From Fragum whitleyi (lineage: Eukaryota > Mollusca > Bivalvia > Cardiida > Cardiidae), in the NCBI GenBank assembly GCA_948146395.1, contig OX411556.1, positions 31,794,056 through 31,858,055 of the forward strand: a DNA stretch of 64,000 bases, in the 5' to 3' direction. Under the pieces are notes generated by a model. The model ran no database searches, was not told the DNA's origin, and worked only from the letters and a program-made list of their open reading frames with translations. Both the position numbers and the translations under genes were made by a program. Shown piece by piece: positions 55,978 through 64,000 of this stretch (position 1 is its first letter; every line of letters starts with the position of its first letter).

Positions 55978-56237
55978 GTGATCCGTCACGCAAAAAGTGA
56001 CCATCTTGGAACTCTGTGAAATTAATATTTGAAAAGGAGGTTTGGTCCAGCATAGATCAACCAGAGTTCGCATTCCAAAAATTCTTTCACTGGAAGGCAG
56101 ATTATCCATTCTTAATTCAGAAAATAAGCAAAGTGCGAAAAGATTGGCCCCTAGTCAGTCTGCGCAATACGCGCAGTCTGACTAGGGTCGACACTTTACG
56201 CACTACCAAGATGGTCCCTTTTTGCGTGAAGGGTCAC
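55978..56237. mobile_element. MITE-2 copy, 260 bp
   Basis: GTGATCCGTCACGCAAAAAG TGACCAT and ATGGTCCCTTTTTGCGTGAA GGGTCAC. The internal palindrome is GGCCCCTAGTCAGTCTGCGC and GCGCAGTCTGACTAGGGTCG. Open frames on both strands over it are not genes. Confidence 0.85.
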
Positions 56238-56576
56238 AAATAAGAAGAACCGTTCAGCATGTTAAGGAACAAAATCAAATCTTACTCTTTGGGAAAGAAC
56301 ATTTATACAAAGGGTTAATCCGTCGGCTTCTTTTGACATTAAGATTCTTGTTGACATAGGAATCAATACACAATGCATTTAAATTAGGAAACATGCGTCA
56401 AAATGTCGTGCACTTATAATGAGAGTTACTTTAGTAAATTAATACGTTGTTCTTGATTGACGGGGAAATGTTAGATAATTCCCATTTGTTACACGGATTT
56501 TTTTCTCCAAAATTTCAACACAATTCAAGGGGAAAATGAAGCTTATGTTTTTAAAAAGATCGGGGTGTTAAGGCAG
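56238..56576. other. Unassigned DNA
   Basis: Nothing recognised. Confidence 0.4.
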
Positions 56577-56660
56577 TGGACCCGTAATTGTTCCGCAACG
56601 TTTCGGAAGTCATGAACTTTAACAGTATTAACCGAGGTTTCAGTATGATTTCACTAACTG
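56577..56660. mobile_element. MITE-4 half copy, joined to a tRNA-like fragment
   Basis: GTGGACCCGTAATTGTTCCG CAACGTTT and TTAACAGTATTAACC match the left half of 28916-29051. The match ends near 56660, where a B-box fragment (GGTTCCGGGTTCAATCCCCG, 56675-56694) with GTAGGCGGCACTGATCCTTT begins. Confidence 0.65.
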
Positions 56661-56664
56661 ACTG

Positions 56665-56720
56665 ACAATCTTTAGGTTCCGGGTTCAATCCCCGTAGGCG
56701 GCACTGATCCTTTCTTACTA
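56665..56720 (+). repeat. SINE fragment with B box
   Basis: ATCTTTAGGTTCCGGGTTCA ATCCCCG and GGCGGCACTGATCCTTTC resemble the B box and following bases of the SINE-B copy at 47299, but the A-box half is missing. Confidence 0.55.
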
Positions 56721-56977
56721 TTCGACATTCGAATTCTACCAGTAGGGCATTGTTTTATCTGATGAAATAACTGCATGCCGTAAAACCGACCATTATTTAA
56801 TCAATGATCGAAGAAATAATTACTTGATAATGTCTTTTGTAAAATGAAATGTTAGATTGTTATTCAATTACGGACATGTAAGTAACACAAAATCTTTCAT
56901 CATAATTATGATATATAAATTTGAAGAAGAGCCGCGTTATACACCGTAATTCAGAATTATTCCCGTATTACCCATCT

Positions 56978-57145
56978 TCTAGGTGGAATTATTTATTTCT
57001 TGTCACATTGATCCATCACTGTTATTAAAAGGCGTTGATATAAAGTGCCTAGTTCACTCTTTTATGTCGTATTATTGCGATCCAACGGCCAGCGTGGGTA
57101 AATCGATCATTAATCTACTTTACCATTTTGACCTGCTATGGTAAT
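56978..57145 (+). repeat. Dispersed 170-bp repeat core, copy 4
   Basis: CATCTTCTAGGTGGAATTAT, GTCACATTGATCCATCACTG, GCGTTGATATAAAGTGCCTA and CCATTTTGACCTGCTATGGT follow the same order as 50073-50240. Confidence 0.75.
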
Positions 57146-57479
57146 AAAAGATACTTTACTAACTTTCCACGGAACACCGGAAAGGAAAAGTCGAACGTAT
57201 TCTGTAATAGAAAGAGGTATGAATGTGTATTTTTGAAATAAAAGTAAGTACAACACCCGAAATAGTAAATGAATAAATGAAAATATGTTGAAAGATATTT
57301 GTTTGAATCTGTAAATTATTTTTGACCACGCTCGAAGCGATTTGACAATCAGGGAACAGTATCTCAAAAGTATATATCACAGATACAATTCCGAGCGTTG
57401 TATTTACAGATTCACGATGGTAGTGTGTCGTGCATGCGAACCTCGACGGGGTTTTGTTTGCCGAGAAATTTCATAAAAC

Positions 57480-58026
57480 AAGAGGACCATCATGGTCCTA
57501 GATCGCTCACCTGAGTCTCTTTGACCCCTGGGACATCACAGGTTGCACCTGTGTAGAGCCAAAATATGATCCAGGGTCAAGATATGAACAAACTTGGTAA
57601 GGGTCCATTAGATGATACTACATACAAAATATGAATGCTGTCTGCCTTCAGAGAAGAAGATTTTTGAAGATTTTTCACTTTTTGATTCTTTGTATAAAGG
57701 GATGCGCCCGGGTGGAGCCCAAATATGACCAAAGAGTCTTGATATGACCAAACGTTGTGGAGGTCCAATAGATGATTCTACATACCAAATATGAAAGCTG
57801 GCTGTCTTCTGGTTTTAGAGAAGGAGATTTTCCTATTTTCACCCTTTTTATTAAGGGTAAAGGGAGAGTTAAGGGTGGTTTTCATTTATTTGAACATCCC
57901 TGCTAAGTTTCATCAAGATTACCCCAAGAAATTGTGGACGACGCATGACGCACGACGGACGACTGACGACGGACGACGGACATTGGACGATCACAATAGC
58001 TCACCTTGAGCACTTCGTACTCAGGT
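57480..58026 (+). mobile_element. Helitron-like tandem-repeat element, short form
   Basis: The 5' end AAGAGGACCATCATGGTCCT has the stem AGGACCAT-C-ATGGTCCT, then AGATCGCTCACCTGAGTCT. Inside are two roughly 160-bp units with GGGTCAAGATATGAACAAAC or its variant and GATGATTCTACATACCAAAT. The 3' end has ACGACGGACGACTGACGACG, CGATCACAATAGCTCACC and the hairpin TTGAGCA-CTTCG-TACTCAGGTGAGC. It is the same build as 42545-44392 with fewer repeats. Confidence 0.75.
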
Positions 58027-58800
58027 GAGCAAAAAAATAAAAACAAAAAAAAAACGAGCATTTTATATGGTCGATTAAATGTAAAAGATCCGCAATAAGT
58101 AACGGACATTAATTCATAAGTAATTTCAGCATAATTACACATTTAGTAGTTAAAACACAGCGAGTTTTACTGTTTTCATTGTTTAACTTTGCGGGATAGT
58201 AAATATAAAAATAATATAATAATAATATAATAATATATATATTGATAGTGTTAGAAAAGCGTGGTCTAAGTCGGATAATAAACCTCTTTCCGCCGTATGT
58301 GGGAAATAGGCACTCGCTTAAGCTCGTGTCTATGTATCACGGCACGAGGTTTTCTGTACTATACCTCTTCCTCAGTACAATTTAAACATGCGTTATAATG
58401 TGGTTCCGACGATAGGAAAGCGATAAACCCTCGATCTTTATAGACCAGAAAAAACGAACCCATTAAACATTGAGATATTTCAAATAATGTACTCGTATTT
58501 CTGTTAGTTTATCACACCATTTCTAAATAAAAGAAACCCAATGCTTCAAATCGTACATTTTCACGGCATATCGAGTTATTGTCACATCTGGCTTTATTTA
58601 ATTGAATTTGTTACTTGTAAAATTGATAAGTAATCCTATTGTATTTCATCAAATCCAAACTGGAACAAAGTTATTATTGTCGAAAGTCCGCGTCACTCGA
58701 GCACCTTAAGAAAACACCCGCGAAGTTGTGCTTTTCTCCGTTTCAATTAGATGGACTATACACTGAAACGAACTTCTAAACGGCAACCTAGCTTTTCTTT
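58027..58800. other. Unassigned DNA
   Basis: An ATAATAATATAATAATAT tract lies near 58215-58245. CACTGAAACGAACTTCTAAA at 58761 belongs to the small dispersed repeat seen at 23252 and 28278. No gene is supported. Confidence 0.4.
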
Positions 58801-58810
58801 TAAATTTTTT

Positions 58811-58990
58811 AGCTTATTTTTTGTCATTTAATGAAAGAAAGATTAAGTATTTCTACATTTTTTTTCAATTTTGCTCATTCTAGAAGATTTTTTTTTTAAT
58901 TTTTGAGCTTATTTTTTTTGTCATTTAATGAAAGAAAGATTAAGTATTTCTACATTTTTTTCAATTTTGCTCATTCTAGAAGATTTTTTT
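58811..58990 (+). repeat. Recent 95-bp tandem duplication
   Basis: AGCTTATTTTTTGTCATTTA through GCTCATTCTAGAAGATTTTT occurs twice, starting at 58811 and 58906, nearly identical apart from T-run lengths. Confidence 0.92.
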
Positions 58991-60160
58991 CTCAAAATTT
59001 ACTTCTCGCTGTCTGTTACAAACGGTCGGTTTTACGAAAGTCAAAACGTCGCACTTCTGAGGGAATTCTACAATTTCGGTCTCAGAAATTCTAATAAATT
59101 ACTCCTAATATATACCTAACAAATTAGACTTTTTAGTGCTAGATTTCAAATTGTTGAAGAAAATTACTTTGAGGTTGCTTTGTTCCTTACAAAAGAATAA
59201 AACGACAAATTACCCCATCCGTCGATGTTAGTTTTGAAATCAGGGGTACCATGGATGTCCGTCCAAATTAACTGCTTTTCTCAATACTTGGTGATTGATT
59301 TTAATACAATTTGTATACCCGAATGAATTTCCTGTCACATTTCGACTACTAGCCATTATAGATACCAAAGAAAATATAACATTTTAACCATAAATCAAAT
59401 GCTCGTTTAGAAACTTGTTTCAAAGTATGATTCATTTTTTTCACAAGTTCAATTGGCAAAAGGTTTCGCTGCAAACAATTCTAGGTCTGTGAAGCCATCA
59501 TTAATTTCGCCATTGGGATGATCAGGAAGCTATCTTACTCAGAAAAATCGGAGACTTAAAATCGGTTAAGAAACAAGAACGCGGCGAGCGAATATCACGC
59601 TCGACTACAGGGACTACTAGGTTGTGAACAAAAAATGTCAAAAAGGGCAAAGCTTTTTCAAAATACAATTATCTAATTATTTCGCCAGGAAATATATTTT
59701 ATATATTTTTTGTTTCCTCTTTTTTGGAGACCAAAAGTTATAATCATGCACAGTATTCAAATTAAAGTATGTTATATAAGTAATTTCGGCAGTTTTACAT
59801 AAGTAATCATAGAAGAGAACAAAGAAGGTAAGACTTGCAATAGTCATTCTTATTATAAAGAAATGGAGAAAATGAAAAGAAAGAAGAGACACAGCTAAAG
59901 ACTTACATTCAACTAGTTCATTCGTTCATATGAAAAAGGAGGAATCATGACCCAACCGCGACGTTCCTTTTCAGCCCTCAGGTCAACAAATTACAGAAAA
60001 AATCGATACTTTAAAGGAAATATACTGTTAAATAATTAACGTTTCGCGTGGATAAGAAACACGGTACGAGCCACGACAAACATTTATATGATTGAATAAA
60101 TCAACATGTAAACGAATTGTCATGATAGATGAATAAATACACGTTTAGTTGAAATGCGTC
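58991..60160. other. Unassigned DNA
   Basis: No supported gene or bounded repeat. Confidence 0.4.
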
Positions 60161-60164
60161 CTTG

Positions 60165-60365
60165 TTACGTACGAACTGTCCTCAACCGAAGCATAGCTGA
60201 CGTGAGCCGGTGTTGAACCCAAGCGGACAACACTATTCAAATAATTGGTTTAAAAGTCCAATGCGCTAACCACTGAGCCAAAGAAAATCTTCCCTGATGC
60301 AGGTGTCATACATTGTATTTAAACCAACAAAGCTATGCAGGATAGTGGCGAGAGTGGTCCTCGAT
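60165..60365 (-). mobile_element. SINE-C copy 1, minus strand
   Basis: On the minus strand it reads TGGCTCAGTGGTTAGCGCAT TGGACTT (A box and D arm), then CTTGGGTTCAACACCGGCTC (B-box-like). Upstream on the minus strand is TTGGTTTAAATACAATGTAT. It shows a tRNA-like order with a widened anticodon region. Confidence 0.65.
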
Positions 60366-60504
60366 AATACAGCCCCCTTAAGATCCGACATAATTATATT
60401 GATGACGATAAGCCTATCTTGGCATTAATGTGCTTTCTGAACTAACCAAGTCGGTAGAATGCCGACATAAATGGCTCAATGGTCAATCTCAGACGAGCCC
60501 CCAT

Positions 60505-60720
60505 GTTACCTACGAACTGTCCTCAACCGAAGAATAGCTGAAAAATATCCGACGTGAGCCTGTGTCGAGCCCACGCGGACAACAATATTCAAATAAATGG
60601 TTTACAAGTCCAATGTGCCACACTAAGCCAAACAAGATCTTCCCTGGCGCAGACCTGTGTCAGACTTTATATTTAAACCAAGGAAATTATGCAGGACAGA
60701 ACTGAGAGTGGTTTCTTAAA
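60505..60720 (-). mobile_element. SINE-C copy 2, minus strand
   Basis: The same family as 60165-60365: TACGAACTGTCCTCAACCGA AGAATAGCTG, then GACGTGAGCCTGTGTCGAGC and CAAGTCCAATGTGCCACACT. The 340-bp spacing suggests a tandem duplication that includes the intervening DNA. The B box (GGGCTCGACACAGG on the minus strand) is decayed. Confidence 0.65.
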
Positions 60721-61119
60721 TAAGTGTAAACATGTAGTATCTATGCTTCTCTCAGGTAGATAAGAATAGATTCACCAAGTCATTATATAGGTTGATTCTG
60801 TCGACGAGGAAGCACTTTCGAATGTGATTGAATTTGGAAACTAGAGATAAATCAAGGGAATATTGACTAAGAAACAGTGTAATATATGGATACAGCATCT
60901 ATTGGACTAAAACGTGATTTTTTAGCTCAATATATAAACCTAAAATACAGAACAAAATAAGGGATGTATTACCTCTTTTAATAAAAAGAAATTCTACCTT
61001 ATGTTCTAAAAATGAATTTGTGAACCATCATAGTTGCTTTCAAAACCATAATTGCCAACCAAATAATAAAATGATTTTAAGATTTTCTTTCAATTATTTC
61101 GGAACCTTTTAAGATTTTT
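60721..61119. other. Unassigned DNA
   Basis: Nothing recognised. Confidence 0.4.
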
Positions 61120-61207
61120 AGTTAGTGTTAGGAACGGTATAAATGAAAGGCTTAGCGATTAGAATGGTTTGGGTCGGAAGGAGTGTCAATTTCACAATTT
61201 TACAGTA
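61120..61207 (+). mobile_element. MITE-1 terminal fragment
   Basis: GCGATTAGAATGGTTTGGGT CGG, GAGTGTCAATTTCACAATTT and TACAG match one arm of MITE-1. The rest of the element is absent. Confidence 0.65.
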
Positions 61208-61264
61208 CCACCTGCATTTACAAGTATTATACCCAGATATATCAGCACTCACTGACTTAAATGA

Positions 61265-61545
61265 CTGATTGATTGATTGAATGAATTTTAATGCCGCTTT
61301 AAACATTATTTCAGTTATATCGAGGCAGCTGGAGCACCTAACAATGGATTACTGGTATTTTTCTCACCAGTACAACCATCACATCCTTTACTAGTTTCCA
61401 GCTGCTATCTCACAAAGGTCTACGATGATCAACCCATTGATGAGAGAAAAATAGTCGGAAAGAATGAGTGTCGCCGTTGGAGATCGAACCCGGGACCCCT
61501 AGATTGACAGTTCAACGCGCTACCCACTGCGCTATGACGGCGGCT
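61265..61545 (-). mobile_element. SINE-B copy, minus strand
   Basis: On the minus strand: GCCGCCGTCATAGCGCAGTG GGTAGCGCGTT, TCTAGGGGTCCCGGGTTCGA TCTCC, then the body and an (AATC)n tail (plus-strand GATTGATTGATTGAATGAAT). It is well preserved in the Pol III promoter. Confidence 0.9.
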
Positions 61546-61624
61546 GACTCAAATGACATGTGTTAACGTGATTAGATTTTTTTTCTCTAGTTTATGAAAA
61601 CTTACTCCCAGTCAAAATACTGCC

Positions 61625-61775
61625 TCTGTCTGCCTGGCACGCAATCAGCCTATCGACAACTTATCAAAGTTACATCCGTAACATAGTGAGTGAAGTATTA
61701 TATATACCATCACCATACAGCTGTTTTACATCGTGAATCGATGTTTTACACGATTATCTTACAGATTTCATGAAA
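61625..61775 (+). repeat. Dispersed repeat shared with 53998-54125
   Basis: GCCTGGCACGCAATCAGCCT ATCGACAACTTATCAA, then CAGCTGTTTTACATCGTGAA and TATCTTACAGATTTCAT. It lies just before a MITE-1; at the other locus a decayed MITE-1 follows about 250 bp downstream. Confidence 0.6.
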
Positions 61776-61831
61776 TAAGTTTAGCAAATTCAATTCAAGA
61801 GTTGGTTGTGAAATTATTTCACATTCATATG

Positions 61832-62255
61832 GTTAAGAACATCGTAAAATTGACAAGATGAATGATTAAGGAGTGCTTCTGGAATGAAATTAAATGAGTG
61901 TATGGAACGAGTTTTTATTGGAATTAAAGGGAGATAATCCAATATCGCTAAATTGTTAATGATGAAAAAAATAGCGATTCAATTACCTACCTTTAATAAA
62001 ATATGCATGCAGGTTCAATTAATAGATTTCTATGTCCTCACGAACCAAACTCACGCTTAGAAAATTCAACTACATGTATGTCAGTGAAATTGTGGATTTT
62101 CTTTATCGATTTTTATGCTAAGTGTAGTTGTTGATCATTTTTAGTGACTTTGGAACGTTTAAGTGAGTGTTTGGAATGAATGAATGGAGCGGTGGGTGAT
62201 TGATTTTGAATTATTTTGATCGGAATTATTGTCAATTTCACGATGTAATTAACTT
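61832..62255 (+). mobile_element. MITE-1 copy, opposite arm order
   Basis: GGTTAAGAACATCGTAAAAT and GTCAATTTCACGATGTAATTAAC. The centre, GCTAAATTGTTAATGATGAA and AAAAATAGCGATTCAATTAC, is decayed. The right arm has GGAATGAATGAATGGAGCG. Confidence 0.85.
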
Positions 62256-62411
62256 TATCGTTTTATCTCTCAATTCGTGATATAAGTTTACGAGCAGAAC
62301 TGAAAAACAATTAAAAGTTACTATCAAACAATCATCAAAGAGGTTGACTTCAACTTTATTTCATACGACGCATATTTCAACATTAACTAGAAATTATGAA
62401 TCATTATCTGC

Positions 62412-62845
62412 CAATTAATCATATCGTGAAATTTGATCTCATCTCGACCAAAAACATTCAAAATCAATTGCTCGGCGCTCCAATCATTCATCCCAAATAC
62501 TCACTCAAACCAATCAAAAAACCCTAAATCACCTAAAAGGATGAAATCAAGAACTACATCCTAAATGAAAATCGATAGAAAATTTCACAATTTCACTGAC
62601 TTAGTTGAAATTGTTATCATCTTATTTGTTCGTGGAGACATAGATAGCTATTTATAGAACATATATGCGTGTTTTATCAAAGGGAGGGAATCAATATCGC
62701 TAATTTTGTTCATCTTGAACAAAATTAGCGAAATTGATTTACTTTCCTTTAATTTCTTTCAAATCTTTCCTCTTCCACTCATTCAATTTCATTCCGAAAA
62801 TTTCCAGTATCATTCAGCTTGTTAATTGCAAGATTTTCTTAACTG
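62412..62845 (+). mobile_element. MITE-1 copy
   Basis: Left end CAATTAATCATATCGTGAAA; right end GTTAATTGCAAGATTTTCTTAACTG. The centre GCTAATTTTGTTCATCTTGA and ACAAAATTAGCGAAATTGAT is a well-kept hairpin. The open frame 62734-62979 overlaps it and is not a gene. Confidence 0.88.
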
Positions 62846-64000
62846 GAAAAACAGCACCAGGTCCTGTATATGATAAACGTAAAAATATGCACATATCAAA
62901 AGACTTAAAGACAATTTTACAGCGCAAACCTATGGTAGATCGGTGGTATAAAGGGGTTATGTTGTCAAGATCATATTAAAATATGTCATAAATTTTGAAA
63001 TGCATGTTTCAGTGCTTGGCAGCTGTCTATTTTCATGTGACGTTTTTCAAATAATTTATTTCAATTGAAATGATACGTCGTATTTGAGATTAAATTGTCT
63101 GGCGTAGAGCGTCGTTGTTGCAAGTTGTAGGACTAATTCGCTGAAAGATTAAATGAAAACGTCTTTTTGATATGATAAAGTAGAATGTATTGATTAAACG
63201 ATACGCATCTTCTTTTGAAAGAGAAAGAATCCACCTGTTAAAATTCTTATAAGTGAAAGATTTACTAATGGATAGTATATTTTAATTCTATACTTAAACC
63301 ATAATATTCAGTTCGGTTCAAGATACGGATTTTAAATTCATTTTTAGAAATTGTGGTAAATAAAGAAATAGTCCGAAAGAATACTACTAGATTTCAATTA
63401 GCGTCATTAAAAAATATCTATGACTTTTAGATGACTGTAGTAAAAAACTTCAGTGATAGCATAGATACCATAGATAAAGCGAACTGTCAGAGATCACAAC
63501 GAAGACATCGCATGAAAACTAAACAAAAGCTTCATGACTACACGAAGCTTAAGTTTTCTGTGAGAAGTAATGACTACAATCCATAATTGATTGTACTAGG
63601 ACGGAATCTTATTGATTTTATAAAAAAAAGCCCTTTCACTGAGAAAAAAAATCTCGAGTATATTTATATACATTTGCTCACATTTAAAACATAATAACTT
63701 TAAAATGTTAGACGTGTGACAGATGGTAAGTATCAGTTTCATATGATTTTCCTCTCCTGCTTTTGTGAATTGGTATGAGTCTATTGATTTATTTACTGTG
63801 CAAACTCCTGAAAGTTCTCGTAAAAAAGCAATATTTCAGTGCATTTTAGCCATTTAGTAAGTGAAAAATCACTTTAATTTCAACAAAAAAGATTAAAACA
63901 CGTTTTTTGAAGTGAAACCCAAGATATCAGTAAGACAGATTTCATGATTATGACTTAATGACACCATGTTCATAGGATATTTCTGTTTACCTGATTGTTT
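62846..64000. other. Unassigned AT-rich DNA to the window end
   Basis: No supported gene. One small hairpin, AAGCTTCATG-ACTACA-CGAAGCTT, lies near 63527. Confidence 0.4.

Overview
This is a eukaryotic, AT-rich, intron- or intergenic-type window with no complete host gene that I can support. The repeat content points to a mollusc, most likely a bivalve. It includes tandem-repeat elements ending in a 'GCTCACCT..GAGCACTTCGTGCTCAGG'-type hairpin, elements with GGGGGCAT stems followed by GTCTGTCC runs and a CACAAACACATCTTG end, tRNA-derived SINEs, and many hairpin MITEs. That placement rests on remembered repeat types, not on a search. I see no rRNA, no canonical tRNA gene and no bacterial-style operon.

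Layout. Positions 1-5.7 kb are mostly unassigned AT-rich DNA with MITE and foldback fragments. Positions 5765-12068 hold a nearly full-length non-LTR retrotransposon (LINE). It has ORF1 (coiled coil plus a C-terminal RNA-binding-like region) and ORF2 (endonuclease, reverse transcriptase, C-terminal CCHC knuckle). It is broken by a few stops and frameshifts, and a 178-bp MITE sits exactly on the TA of the ORF1 stop codon. From 12.4 to 35 kb there are SINEs, copies of one hairpin MITE family (called MITE-1 here), and a 401-bp TRIM-like LTR element (19816-20216) whose two 145-bp LTRs each carry a tRNA-like Pol III promoter. The same stretch has Helitron-like tandem-repeat elements and several foldbacks. 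From 30.3 to 40.9 kb lies a diverged segmental duplication (unit A 30.3-36.7 kb, unit B 36.7-40.85 kb). Each unit contains a possible first coding exon with a membrane anchor and a splice donor; the B copy is frameshifted. From 42.5 to 44.4 kb is a 145-bp x about 11 tandem array inside a Helitron-like element. From 44.7 to 64 kb there are more MITE-1 copies, four or more SINE-B copies, a 71-bp minisatellite, further foldbacks and long unassigned stretches.

How the parts work together. ORF1 and ORF2 of the LINE would form the RNP that copies LINE RNA, and such machinery is what SINEs borrow. The MITEs depend on DNA transposases encoded elsewhere, and the TRIM depends on an LTR-retrotransposon enzyme set encoded elsewhere. 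Nothing here supplies those enzymes intact. The most unusual items are the TRIM with tRNA-like LTRs, the extreme local density of MITE-1 (about 20 copies or fragments in 64 kb), the stop-codon MITE insertion, and the A/B duplication with a different element inserted at the same site in each copy.
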